Shown piece by piece: positions 44,496-54,537 of a stretch of 64,000 nt of DNA; within the stretch, counting starts at the first letter, position 1, and each line of letters starts with the position of its first letter. This stretch comes from Azorinus chamasolen. Taxonomy: Eukaryota > Mollusca > Bivalvia > Cardiida > Solecurtidae. The position numbers were made by a program, and so were the translations under genes. Below the pieces are notes generated by a model. It had not been told where the DNA came from. It did no database searches and saw only the letters and a list, made by a program, of their open reading frames with translations. Where the stretch lies: the NCBI GenBank assembly GCA_963576725.1, contig OY755242.1, positions 65,810,238 to 65,874,237 on the forward strand. Direction: 5' to 3'.

Positions 44496-44966
44496 TTGGA
44501 TCCTGTCTCTTGTTCTAGTCCTGATCCAGTTCCAGACTCTGTCTCTGTTCTCTATCCTGACACCATTTCCGGTCACTCTACCCATTTCCGTAGTCCAGTT
44601 TCCGGTTCTTATCCTGACCAAAGCCCTGAATCAGTCTCAGGCAACAATTTCACTATGGATCAAAGCCCTGTCTCAGTTCCAGACATTGATCCTGACCAAA
44701 GCCCTGTGACAGTCTCAGGCAACAATTTTACTGTGGATCAAAGCCCTGGCTCAGTTCCAGGCATTGATCAGACCCTTCCCTCTGATCCAGATCCAGGTTC
44801 GAACTTGGTTCTAGATCCAGACCCAAGCCAAGACCAAGCTCCCTCACCTAGTTTACCTTCTAGGAGGCCTGTCCGGAATAGGAAAGCCCCTGACCGTTAT
44901 GGGCAGTGGGTGTGTCCCCAGATTGTTTGGAGCAATTTTTGTGAAACTGATTCCTGTTTTGTCTGA
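44496..44966 (+). pseudogene. pol: gypsy pol C-terminal tail with internal repeat
   Basis: A third frame encodes a Ser/Pro/Asp-rich tail with a duplicated 26-residue unit (VSGNNFTMDQSP and VSGNNFTVDQSP, 78 bp apart). It ends with RRPVRNRKAPDRYGQWV, a basic ending common in these elements. The stop TGA lies just after 44963. The tandem unit probably arose by slippage. Confidence 0.75.
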
Positions 44967-45477
44967 GCTTCACATTGGTTTTAGCTTAACATATATTTCA
45001 GTTAACCTCATATATGACACGCTATGTGTACAGGTCTGACACCTGTTTCATTTTTGCTTTTAATACATGTAACTTGCATTTTGGAAGCTGTATTTGGATT
45101 AGTTTGCTGTATCATTGGTCAGTTATTGTAGAAGTAATTATAGTTTACTTGTATTTCTTAGCCAGAATCATGTGACCTGACAGCTAGAGGTTCAGCCTTA
45201 GGATTAGAATGTAGATTCTATTTCTGTATTCAGCTTCCAGGATAAAATATATTGTTTGATGGTCTGTGCTTTCTGCATTATAGTTTTGTAGTTTGAAACT
45301 TCATGTTTTCTGCATAGTTCTCTAGTAAAGAAAGTACATGCTTTCTGTTTAATAGTTTTGAAAGCATAGTGTTAGTAGCTGTGTCTCGTTATAGTTATTT
45401 TAAACTTGTATGGATATGCCTGTTTTAATAGTTCAGTTTGTAAATGTCAGGAGACATTTCAAGGAAGCAGGGGAGTA
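44967..45477 (+). other. gypsy 3' untranslated region and polypurine tract
   Basis: AT-rich sequence without frames ends in AAGGAAGCAGGGGAG (45461-45475), a polypurine tract directly before the LTR. No env-like frame is present. Confidence 0.75.
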
Positions 45478-45848
45478 TGTAACCAGACCATAGTTTCCCT
45501 GTATGGATCCCCGATATGTTATGTACATGTTAGTATGTTTACACTTGTATGTATGTTCATGTGCGTGGTGAGTGTGCACGAGAGAATCGGTTAAGTGTGA
45601 GTTGACATGGTGAGTGAAGCATATCAAGTCACCTGACCGTAGTTAATGAGCTAAACCTCTTTTCCCGCTTCCAATATTCTGGCTATAACTCTCGTACTAA
45701 ACGGACGTCTATATCATAGAAAACTCTCCGTGGCTATTGCTTATATTCTTCTCATAACGACCAGCTGGTAAGCCTTCTATTTGTTATATTTGGGATTTAA
45801 TTTACAATTCTGTCATTTGTTCGGTTAACAACGAATCAAGTCGGTTAC
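45478..45848 (+). repeat. gypsy 3' LTR
   Basis: Starts TGTAACCAGACC just after the polypurine tract and ends near CGGTTAC, so TGTAACC and GGTTAC form short inverted ends. About 371 bp. The exact 3' limit is uncertain because no second copy is available for alignment. Confidence 0.7.
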
Positions 45849-46713
45849 GCTATTGGAATTTCGATACGCGAGTCTTAGTATTCAACTCTGGCTCAACATT
45901 GTACTCATCATTGCTATTTTGTATTTCAGACCCTTTTTACATATACTGATTAAAATAACTCAACAACCCTTCTGGATCCGTTTTGATTCTGACCCCGGGT
46001 TACATGTACACAACAACAGAATTTGTTTAGCTTGGCTAAAATATTACCCTAACCGAAGATGCTTTTCAAACTATGCATTTGTCAATGAAGAAAATATTCC
46101 AAAAAGGGAATTAATATAATACATAAATACTTGGAATTGCTCTGATCTAATATTTCGACCACTAAGGGCCTTTTTCAAACATTACCATGTCAAAATACAC
46201 GTGATATTTTTTACATGCATTCAGCCATAAAATCAAAGAGAATAATGTTGACCAAGCGTCATGGTGACATTGGGTTGTTATTCAAAATGTCATTTAAGGG
46301 AAATCTTTGTTTTAACATGCAATCATGGGAAACGCGGACACAGAGTTCCTAAAACAACGACAAAGTGATTCAAAATTTATCTCAATTCGGTAAGAAATAG
46401 AAACAAATATCGATTCAAAAGAAGTAACGGAAGTGTGTGAAAGGCTCAGTGGACACATGTAACTTGTTGCTCTGAATGAAAGATAAAATATTTATAACAT
46501 TTCTCTGTTATAACGTTTTCTTTACCATGATCCCTTGTGAAACGTTATAAACAATCTTTACTGTATACTATACGTGTTTGACAAATATAATGAATCTAAT
46601 TTTGTACTCATTCGTTAATATGACTTATTAAGGTCAGTAGTAAATCGGACAAGAGCAATTCACTGATTGGATTATGACAGCTACGCTAATTCTATAATTG
46701 GATTTTAGACAAC
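45849..46713. other. Interval with one dispersed repeat
   Basis: 46087-46195 repeats AAAATATTCC...GGGAATTAATATAATAC and GCTCTGATCTAATATTTCG from 13381-13470. An 88-codon plus-strand frame (45853-46119) covers part of it and is not credible as a gene. Confidence 0.45.
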
Positions 46714-46861
46714 CTATTCAGGGGTCTTTAGTATTGCCGATGTGATATTCGGTAAAATCTTATCTTTGGGACAATAATCATAAGCATACTCATTACTGTA
46801 CAGATTCTGATTATATGCCCCTTCAACATCCAATGATCTTGATCTACATTGTTTTGCTATG
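46714..46861 (-). CDS. Terminal coding exon, minus strand
   Basis: After TATAACTTTCGCAG one base and 49 codons lead to a TAG at 46716-46714. They read IAKQCRSRSLDVEGAYNQNL, then YSNEYAYDYCPKDK and ILPNITSAILKTPE. The tyrosine/asparagine-rich composition without low complexity is convincingly coding. It needs a two-base overhang from upstream. Upstream minus-strand exons at 54485-54535 and 52065-52127 are both phase 0, so a linking exon is still unidentified or this is a separate gene. Family unknown. Confidence 0.55.
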
Positions 46862-46929
46862 CTGCGAAAGTTATACAGTACATTTATATGATATTTATAT
46901 ATTTTAAATCTTTTCAAACTGTGTTGGTA

Positions 46930-47350
46930 CTGGTTGGGGCCAACACCATTGGATTTAAATGAAAAAGTATCAAAGTCAAGCACGCAAAGCCAAACACAAG
47001 ACGCAACCACCACCAAAACATCGATAGATGGCATGACACACACACACAACCACACACCCAAACACACGCACATACACGAGATGAACACAGAAAACACCAA
47101 CAAACACACAAGTAATAGAGATAAACATTCCACACTTGAACAAAAGCGCAAATACAAAGACACAAGACAAACAAAAGCAAGGGTGACAAAGAGAGTACCG
47201 TCTTGGTACGGTCAGTAGCGAAATCACCACAGGAGGTTTAAACCGGTTTACGGACGTCCTAACCTCACACTTCTCTCAAAGTCACCCTAGCTTTACAAAT
47301 AGTGTAAATAAAGGTATCCCCGCCGGACTTAACCACAACATAGAAGACGG
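46930..47350. repeat. Dispersed CA-rich repeat
   Basis: ACACACACAACCACACACCC, GCAAATACAAAGACACAAGAC, then TCACCACAGGAGGTTTAAAC and TCTCAAAGTCACCCTAGC. The middle part echoes 18890-18960. Confidence 0.5.
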
Positions 47351-47880
47351 TAAACACATGACAATAAGTAAAACATAGCATAACAACTGTGAACATCCGT
47401 CAAATATGTACTCAATGACTTTGCTGAAGGCAGAGCTAAACCCGCAACGACATACAGAAAATATAACCTTATAAAACTATATTCACATATTCTAATTCAG
47501 ACAGAGACATATACATACATGTATGTACATGTATGTATATGTCTCCGATTCAGTGGATAATATGTGCATATCAATTCTTATTAATAAATATACAATATGG
47601 TGTTTTTATTTATGTCACTTTCAAAGATGTTTGTGTTTTGTTCTTACATGTTATGCGAGGCGCGTTCTAATAATTGAATAAAACTATTTTTGGAGATTTA
47701 CAGACATCAGGATGTGAAGTAATTAATATATGATTTTCTGCTCGTTTGTGCTTTTATGCTCTATCAAATATGTGTATATAAAATCTTCCTGTTGGTTTAC
47801 AGTGGTTCTCACATAAAGGATTTAACACAGATACACAGCTACTTGGCCTATCACACATGTCGGTCATTATGGTACTACAG
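47351..47880. other. Interval without a gene
   Basis: AT-rich. A short palindrome ACATACATGTATGTACATGT lies at about 47510-47535. A repeat flank GGCCTATCACACATG at about 47847 is shared with 9030 and 10520. Confidence 0.4.
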
Positions 47881-48092
47881 TTAACCCTTTACGCCATGAA
47901 TATTCATGTAAATGATAAATTGCCGTCGTGAATATAAATTATATTTTTAATAGAACATGGACACGGGATGTTTTGGTCACGACACACAATGTAGAACCAT
48001 AATATATCATAAGCAAACAGAACATACCCTGATTATGCGGTTCATCTTTGCAAAGGGCATATAAAGGCGATTGTATGGGGTAAAGGGGTAAA
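47881..48092. mobile_element. piggyBac-like MITE, family B, core damaged
   Basis: TTAACCCTTTACGCCATGAA at left. Half-core AACATACCCTGATTATGCGG. End TATGGGGTAAAGGGGTAAA. Confidence 0.7.
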
Positions 48093-48377
48093 GATTGCAT
48101 GCAGACTATTTCTCCAACCTAATATAAGTCGGGGGAATTTAGACGTTTTTCCTCTTTATGTATGTATTCGGCAATTCACTTTAGCGTTTTAGACAGACCC
48201 GTTATAAAATACGTCAGGGAATCATGATTTATATTTATAAAACACTGCATTAGCACTACATGCACTGAACTGATCAGTGTTTCACTTTGATAGAATAAGA
48301 ACTAGTAAACCATGGTCGATAACATTTTAGAACATGAACTGAAATTGTCAAACTGCATTGGTGTACTTTCATCACAC

Positions 48378-48465
48378 TTTAACCCTTTCCTCCATAAATA
48401 CGCCTTTCTACGCCTGTGTAATAGCCACTTTTTGAAACCATTGTGATAAACAGAGCATTTGCCCC
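48378..48465. mobile_element. Left half of a family C MITE
   Basis: TTAACCCTTTCCTCCATAAA to GAGCATTTGCCCC, then broken. Confidence 0.7.
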
Positions 48466-49560
48466 AACTGAAAAACAGATTGCTTTGGACTGATGGGACT
48501 GGTCAAGTTTGGTTGGTAACTAGTCTAATCTAGGAAAAGAAAAACTCAGACTTAAATCTCCGCTGCCTTACTGTCATATTCAATCATAGGAGCAACTTTC
48601 GGGACTAAACTTGAGGAACATAAGAACTGGAGTCCCCAAGACGGTTCATTCGCTATGGCATGGCGCCAATGCAAATATATATGAGTTTCTGCCCTTCTTG
48701 GACATCGTCGACGATATGGAGATGGGGACCTGCTGCATAGGCAACAGCCAATCTTTCACATCAAATTGCCACGCCCTGTGCACTGGAGAGGACACTGCGA
48801 ATGGACGACACAAGATAAGTATTTAGTTATCTGTGATAAGTCAGCGTTTAAATTGACAAAGAGCTGACGCTGAGGACCATTTCCGCCAGTGAGTCGGGAG
48901 CGAGGGACATCGTACACTGAGTAAGCTACCACCTGCTTAACCTTTTCCCTATTCTATTTTTATTTCAAATTTCAATACCTACTGAACATTCATGGACAAA
49001 ATAGTTACAATGAAATATGGAAGGTGGAATATTGTAGCCGTTTTAGAAACTAAAGGAACATATTTATCAAATTCTATTAGCAAACAGAACAGACCCTGAT
49101 CAGACGGCTCCTCTAGGAGTCGTCTGATCTGGGTCTACTCTGTTTGCAAATGCGTGAAAACACGTTTATATGAGGGAAACAGTTAAAGTCATGCAACCCC
49201 AGGGAAGTTAGGTGTTACCGCATCACAGTTTAAATGCCTAACTGGGTGCGCAAGGTTTAGGGCTTCGAAAAGTCTGACAAGTGGTCTGTAAAAACCCAAA
49301 CAAAAATAGGAAGGACAAACACGAGGCAATGAAAAAGCCTATTCTAAAATGTGCCTCATGGAACGTAATGACCATGACTACTGGTTTAACGGCCGTTCTG
49401 CTGGGCTTGAGTGATACTTGCAAGACAACATTTGATAACGAGCTGCTGACACTCGATGCAGACATTGTTGCCCGTACTTTGGGCATCACATGAGACCGGA
49501 ATTTGTCATAGACAACATTATCCATAGGGAGTTGGCTTCGAAGACACACATTTTACATTC
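48466..49560 (+). pseudogene. Non-LTR retrotransposon fragment (APE endonuclease start) split by a MITE
   Basis: The plus-strand frame near 49333-49493 reads KCASWNVMTMTTG and later NELLTLDADIVA. This matches the opening of an APE-type endonuclease (N-terminal WNV motif, then the helix before the catalytic acidic residue). The acidic residue and the rest are missing. The segment 48490-48900 (ACTAGTCTAATCTAGG, CTTTCGGGACTAAACTTG) looks like 5' sequence of the same kind of element. A family A MITE interrupts the two at 48937-49186. It is inactive. Confidence 0.5.
48937..49186. mobile_element. piggyBac-like MITE, family A, full length (250 bp)
   Basis: TTAACCTTTTCCCTATTC at left and GAGGGAAACAGTTAA at right. 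The core is centred on GGCTCCTCTAGGAGTC. Confidence 0.85.
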
Positions 49561-49699
49561 CTAGTCCAACACTCTACCACAACGTTATAAAACCGGATTG
49601 CTTAGCAATAGTATAGCAATAGTATAAATGTGGATAAACTTCTCCAAACCGTGTATAAAGTATTAAAATACTACGTGACTAAATCACAGTTTTAAAGAA

Positions 49700-49993
49700 C
49701 AGTTGCACTTCGATATCTCGAACTCGGATAGCTCGAATTTTGGATAACTCGAAGTAGTAGTTCGGCCCTTCCAACATTGTTTTCAAAAGTATCACTAGGC
49801 ATATCTAGAAATACACGTGTCATCTTAATACAGGTCGAACGTAATACTGAAAGCTTCTACAGGGACTTTCAACATTACTTTTGACCTGCATTAAGCTGTG
49901 AACTTGAGAAAGAGTTCAGATTAAAAATCGGAGAGCTCGAACCTCTGTTATCCCGAAGTAATCTGTATGGTCATTTGAAGTTCGAGATATCGA
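49700..49993. mobile_element. pogo/Tigger-like MITE, CAGTTGCACTTCGATATC type
   Basis: CAGTTGCACTTCGATATCTC at left and GTTCGAGATATCGAA at right. The internal CATCTTAATACAGG...CCTGCATTAAGCTG palindrome is partly eroded. Confidence 0.75.
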
Positions 49994-50159
49994 ATTATAA
50001 ATGAAAATAATGTTATCAGATTTCGACCAAAAATTATATCTTCCTAGGTAATACTATGTACTTAGAATATTTAAAGACGGGGGAATTGACTATTAAAACT
50101 CTCAAAACGTAGCAAATGTATATGGAGTTACCCTTACCACACTAGGCGCGAACTGGCTG

Positions 50160-50350
50160 GTCTATAGTAGAACCTGTCCTAAGCGGCCATTCATTTATTG
50201 AACATACGAAAGCAGGTGGTTGCTTAAAAACATCACCCCCTAGTGACGTATTTTGTTCGCCTCTTTGAAAAGGCGGCGTCTGATCTGTACTGGGACTGCA
50301 CTATTTGTCGTGATGCATTTATGCGTCATCGGCGGTGAAAGGGTTAAGTA
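50160..50350. mobile_element. Two MITE halves
   Basis: A pogo-like left end (TAGAACCTGTCCTAAGCGG, AGCAGGTGGTTGCTTAA) at 50165-50240. Then a piggyBac-like right half (GACTGCACTATTTGTCG to GGCGGTGAAAGGGTTAA). Confidence 0.55.
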
Positions 50351-50518
50351 AGAAAACCCAGCAACAGTCCAAGATTTGAAAAGGCACCATTTTATTATAT
50401 GTAATGTTTAAAGGAATTATAACATTTGCGACTGTATTAGATGTATAATTATGCATCTTAGATAGACAAAGTGACAAGTCCAAAATAGTAGAAACAGAGC
50501 TCAAGAAAAAAGGTGCAT

Positions 50519-50638
50519 GCTCAAATACTAAAACCTTCATTTCTCCACCAAACCCTATGCTGTGACCACTCATTAGAATATTGTCTTTGAGACGATTCTA
50601 AAGAGTGGCCACAGCATAGGGTTTGGTGGAGAGATAAA
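50519..50638. mobile_element. Fold-back MITE, CCAAACCCTATGCTGTG family
   Basis: TTTCTCCACCAAACCCTATG inverted against CATAGGGTTTGGTGGAGA, with centre TGTCTTTGAGACGA. Confidence 0.85.
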
Positions 50639-50659
50639 TAAGTTATTCTAGAAAATGTC

Positions 50660-50888
50660 TTAACCAATTTGCTCCCACGATCCCATATATGGAGCGTTGG
50701 CAAAGAGTGTAGACTCTGATCAGACGCCGCATAATGAGGCGTCTGATCAGAGTCTACACTGTTTGCTGATAGGAAATTCAATATAAAACAAAACAAAAAT
50801 GAAAATTTAGACCAGACATCCCTTAGATAAAAGATAGACTAATCCAATATATAAGCATGGAAGAATCCACTGGGAGCAAATGGGTTAA
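50660..50888. mobile_element. piggyBac-like MITE, TTAACCAATTTGCTCCC ends
   Basis: TTAACCAATTTGCTCCCACG and CACTGGGAGCAAATGGGTTAA are inverted. The core AGTGTAGACTCTGATCAGACG and complement is clearly related to families A and B, but the arms differ. Confidence 0.85.
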
Positions 50889-51165
50889 TTTACGCCTCCT
50901 TCTGGACCTCTGGTAGAAACATTATAAAACATGACCTTCGCAAACTATTTTATTATCACTATGTATCCTCTATCAAGGGCACGTGTGTAGATAACCTACT
51001 AGATCCGGATAAAAGAGGATTCATAGAAGCCCTCTGGTCAGCATATGCACTGTTTGTGCCATATTTTACACACAGAAACGCTTATAGAATATATCCTACT
51101 AACGCACATTAGATTCGTTCGATATATTCATTATTCAAAGTGGTAAGAAAGCGTGACTGTAAATA

Positions 51166-51370
51166 CAGTCAATCTCGATTAATCGAATTTTCTATATAAA
51201 AGAATTTAGACCCTTTTAAGCAGGTGGCTGCTTAATACACAGTGAAGGTCGTGTAGAAAGCTTCTAGAGGAGCTTTCTGCATGACTTTCACCGAGCACTA
51301 AGTTGCCACCTGTCTTACAGGGCGATAATAATACGTATTTTAGTGTTCGAATACTCGAGATTTTACGTTA
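51166..51370. mobile_element. pogo/Tigger-like MITE, CAGTCAATCTCGATTAATC type
   Basis: CAGTCAATCTCGATTAATCG at left and TCGAATACTCGAGATTTTAC at right. The palindrome is AAGCAGGTGGCTGCTTAATA to its complement, with centre AGCTTCTAGAGGAGCT. Confidence 0.75.
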
Positions 51371-51402
51371 GTACGGAACCCTAGACTGACCACTTCATAC
51401 TT
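51371..51402 (-). other. Possible short exon next to a MITE
   Basis: After TTCACAACAG on the minus strand the frame KYEVVSLGFRT is open and runs straight into the MITE at 51166-51370. No good donor is present. It might be an exon interrupted by the MITE, or chance. Confidence 0.25.
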
Positions 51403-51534
51403 CTGTTGTGAACCAATGAATCAACGCAGTTGTACGGATAGTTAACATCACTTTACTTATCAATTTGTGACACCAACCTTTAGTCACGTCTTGAATAGCT
51501 TTATTTTTACATTCTCGATGAGTGTATGTGTGTG

Positions 51535-51560
51535 TGTGTGGGGGGGGGGGGGGGGGGGGA
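51535..51560. repeat. GT microsatellite with long poly-G
   Basis: (TG)n followed by about 20 G. Confidence 0.9.
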
Positions 51561-51658
51561 GTGACTCTCTATTGAAAAGCCGGATACATACACACTATTT
51601 TGCATTACATATTTATCACAATATTATATCACAACCCTTAACGGCTGACTTCTATATA

Positions 51659-51846
51659 CAGTAAAAACCCTCTAAACCGGTCGTTAAATCTAGTATAAAT
51701 ATCGGTCTTGAAGACAGGTGGCACCTTAATACAGAATGAAAGTCACACAGAAATTCTAAGAGCTTTCTACATGACTTTCACTCTGCATTGAGCAACCACC
51801 TGCCTAAAAGTATCTAAATGTTTCTTTAGCAGAATTCCGGTTACTG
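51659..51846. mobile_element. pogo/Tigger-like MITE
   Basis: CAGTAAAAACCCTCTAAACC at left and CCGGTTACTG at right, TA on both sides. Palindrome GACAGGTGGCACCTTAATAC to its complement. Confidence 0.75.
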
Positions 51847-51880
51847 TATTGTCAGGTATGCTGTACTAATAAACATATTA

Positions 51881-52070
51881 CAGTACTACCTCTCTATAAC
51901 GGCCATTAAATTGTGTTAATTAGTTGGTATTTAGGGCAGGTGGCTGCTTAAAGCAAGGTGAAAGAAAAACAGAACGCTCTGTCTTACTTTCACCTTGCTT
52001 TAAGCAGCCACCTGCCTTTAGCACAAAACACTTAATGTAATTTAGTGGCCGTTATAGAGAGGTTTTACTG
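51881..52070. mobile_element. pogo/Tigger-like MITE with TA duplication, next to an exon
   Basis: CAGTACTACCTCTCTATAAC at left and GTTATAGAGAGGTTTTACTG at right, each flanked by TA. The palindrome AGGTGGCTGCTTAAAGCAAG lacks the CTCCTATAGGAG centre, which is deleted. Its right end supplies the last codons of the exon at 52065-52127. Confidence 0.9.
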
Positions 52071-52127
52071 TACAGAAATCTGCGCTGCGACATTCTCTAA
52101 GGAATAACGTTTCTTCGTTTGATTTTC
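52065..52127 (-). CDS. Coding exon running into a MITE, minus strand
   Basis: After GAAGCTTTCGCAG the minus strand reads 20 codons, ENQTKKRYSLENVAAQISVQ, and a TAA stop. The entry phase is 0, matching the exon at 54485-54535. The last codon and the stop (CAG TAA) are the terminal bases of the pogo-like MITE at 51881-52070, so the transposon creates the end of this frame. Before the insertion the frame would have continued. Splicing at GT within the TA-CAG junction (TCT|GTACAG) is an alternative that would remove the MITE. Family unknown. Confidence 0.55.
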   Translation of the reverse strand, partial: ENQTKKRYSLENVAAQISVQ

Positions 52128-52326
52128 CTGCGAAAGCTTCAACAATTCAAAGCAAAGTTCCTATTAAATTATGGGCCACATACATTGTAGTTCGCTTAAA
52201 CAAACTCTAATATTTCTTACAAATGGTAAACAAATAAAAAACATACAGACCCTATAGGTATATAATTAGAGTTTAAGATTTTAAACGTTTATATTTTAAA
52301 AATGTTATGTACAAATGTTCCCTTTA

Positions 52327-52544
52327 TTAACCCTTTCGGTGCCAGAATTGTCGTCTGCTGGGCATATTTTCGTTTAGTTTTAGTGTAAGTGTGTACACTT
52401 CTTCCATTTTCTTTATAAAACAGTAAACAGAGTGTCAAACAGTTTGGACCCTGATGAGACACCGAGATAATCCGCGTCTCATCTGGATCCAAACTGTTTG
52501 CATGTGACATCATAAACCCGTCATTGTGGCACGGAAGGGGTTAA
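52327..52544. mobile_element. piggyBac-like MITE, TTAACCCTTTCGGTGCCA ends
   Basis: TTAACCCTTTCGGTGCCA and TGGCACGGAAGGGGTTAA are inverted. The core AACAGTTTGGACCCTGATGAG and complement is a different palindrome from families A-C. Confidence 0.85.
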
Positions 52545-52794
52545 AGCACATTTAGTGCGAACTTTACGGCCTTTTTTCTAGTAATTATAGTGCTTTTCAA
52601 TCGATTTATTTCACTTTCCATTTGTCAGAACATTTCAAAAATAGTTCATAGAACAAGCCAAAAGCTATCATTTTACATATGAGAATAATTAAGGTCACCC
52701 TTCTAATATTTGAGTACAAAATATGCTATCCAAACTTTAGTCAATAATTCTAATACATTGTGCTAAATAAGATCAGAGCCATACACGTGCGTAT

Positions 52795-52915
52795 TCAAAT
52801 ACTAAAATCGTCATTTCTCCACAAAACCCTATGTTGTGACCACTCTTTAGAATCGTCTCCTCGAAACAATTCTAAAAAAATGGTCACAACATGGAGTTTT
52901 GTGGAAAAGTAAAGA
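52795..52915. mobile_element. Fold-back MITE, CAAAACCCTATGTTGTG family
   Basis: TTTCTCCACAAAACCCTATG inverted against CATGGAGTTTTGTGGAAA. Confidence 0.8.
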
Positions 52916-53059
52916 AGTTTTATCTGGACCCCGATCATCCCTGTAAGGCACACGAAATACTAACTTACTCACTGCACAGTGAAGGCATGGGAAGAAACGT
53001 TTAAATTTAGATCTGTTCTATTATATTCTAGGAAAAATTAATTCTAAAGAAGAGATGTT

Positions 53060-54430
53060 TGTAAAACATGTATACCCCCAGACCCCCTGACCTTTGATCT
53101 AGTGACCTCAACTATAGAGGTCATCTAGTGGTCATGACTAATCAACACGGCAACTTTGAAGATCCTAAGCCAAACCACTGATCATTTATTGATCTAAAAC
53201 ATTTCACAAGTTAAGGTCATGGATTGGTGACATTGACCTTTGACCTAGTGACCTGAACAACTATAGGGGTCATCTAGTGGTCACGACCAACCATCACAGC
53301 AAGTTTGAAGAATCCGAACCAAACCATTGAGCAGTTATTAATCTGAAACCATTTCATCAGTTAAGGTCATGGTGACCTTGACCTTTGACATAGTGACCTA
53401 AAAACAATAGGGGTCATCTAGTTGTCATGACCAACCACCTAAGCAAGTATGAAGATCCTAAGCCAAACCCTTGAGCAGTTATGGATTGGAAACCATTTAA
53501 CAAGTTACGGTCATGGTGACCTTGACCTTTGACCTAGTGACCGCAAAAACATTAGGGGCCATCTAATGGTCATGACCAACCACCTAAGCGAGTTTGAAGA
53601 TCCTAAGCCAATCCCTTGCGCAGTTATTGATCGGAAACCATTTAACAAGTTACGGTCATGGTGACCTTGACCTTTGACCTAGTGACCTCAAAAACATTAG
53701 GGGCCATCTAATGGTCATGACCAACCACCTAAGCGAGTTTGAAGATCCTAAGCCAAACCCTTGAGCAGTTATTGATCAAAAACCATTTTACCAGTTAAGG
53801 TCATGGTGACCTTGACCTTTGACCTAGTGACTTCAAAAACAATAGGGGTCATCTAGTGGTCATGACCAACCACCTAAGCAAGTTTGAAGATCCTAAGCCA
53901 AACCCTTGAGCAGTTATTGATCGGAAACCATTTAACCAGTTAAGGTCATGGTGACCTTGACCTTTGACCTAGTGACCTCAAAAACAATAGGGGTCATCTA
54001 GTGGTCATGACCAACCACCACAGCAAGTTTGAAGATCCCAAGCCAAACCCTTCAGCAGTTATTGATCGGAAACCATTTAACAAGTTAAGGTCATGGTGAC
54101 CTTGACATTTGACCTAGTGACCTCAAAAACAATAGGGGTCATCTAGTGGTCATGACCAACCACCACAGCAAGTTTGAAGATCCCAAGCCAAACCCTTCAG
54201 CAGTTATTGATCGGAAACTATTTCACCAGTTAAGGTCATTGTGACCTTGACCTTTGACCTAGTGACCTCAAAAACAATAGGGGTCATCTAGTTGTCATGA
54301 CCAACCACCACATCAACTTTGAAGGTCCTACGCCAAGTCGTTTATTAGTTATCATTCGGAAACCATCGATCTACCGACCGACCGACCTACCGACCGACCG
54401 ACCGACATGTGCAAAGCAATATACCCCCAT
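53060..54430. repeat. 145-147-bp tandem repeat carrying nuclear-receptor-type sites
   Basis: About eight units. Each contains AGGTCATGGTGACCTTGACC, TTTGACCTAGTGACC, GGGGTCATCTAGTGGTC and CAGTTATTGATCGG. Units from 53798, 53943, 54088 and 54233 are exactly 145 bp apart and nearly identical. Earlier units diverge. The array ends in a CCGACCGACC tract and TATACCCCCATTTTATC, the tail type of other dispersed repeats here. Confidence 0.85.
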
Positions 54431-54484
54431 TTTATCAAAAGGGGGGTATAATAAAACCAGAATGAGACAAAATTGAAACCTTAC

Positions 54485-54535
54485 CCTCTTGAATGTTAGC
54501 AACAGCTTGAAACATTCTTCATCCGAACGGTCCAT
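54485..54535 (-). CDS. First coding exon of a minus-strand gene
   Basis: An ATG at 54535 (GAAATGG context) opens 17 codons, MDRSDEECFKLLLTFKR, to a consensus donor AGAGG|GTAAGG in phase 0. The next visible phase-0 exon on this strand is 52065-52127. The tandem satellite at 53.1-54.4 kb lies in the intron between them. The leader directly upstream of the ATG is a 69-base hairpin. Only one exon of clear quality is visible near the start, so the protein family cannot be named. Confidence 0.55.
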
Positions 54536-54537
54536 TT

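Larger units (their letters stand above)
40899..45848 (+). mobile_element. Ty3/gypsy LTR retrotransposon relic, 5' part missing
   Basis: A pol region in Ty3/gypsy order (reverse transcriptase, RNase H, integrase, C-terminal domain) is followed by 500 bp of 3' UTR, a polypurine tract and one LTR. No gag, complete protease or 5' LTR lies upstream, since the reading frame is already open at about 40899 in a linker before the polymerase. Two stop codons, a 35-bp insertion and further frame changes disable it. The 3' LTR sequence is not found elsewhere in the window. Confidence 0.9.

Noticed and set aside
44967..45477. An env gene in the gypsy element
   Set aside because: No open frame of useful length lies between pol and the LTR.
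46714..47163. 149-codon continuous minus-strand gene
   Set aside because: Only the last third looks coding. The upstream two-thirds is CA-repeat translation, and a clear splice acceptor marks the true start of the exon.
53060..54430. CRISPR-like array
   Set aside because: Units are contiguous 145-bp repeats without unique spacers, in a eukaryotic context.
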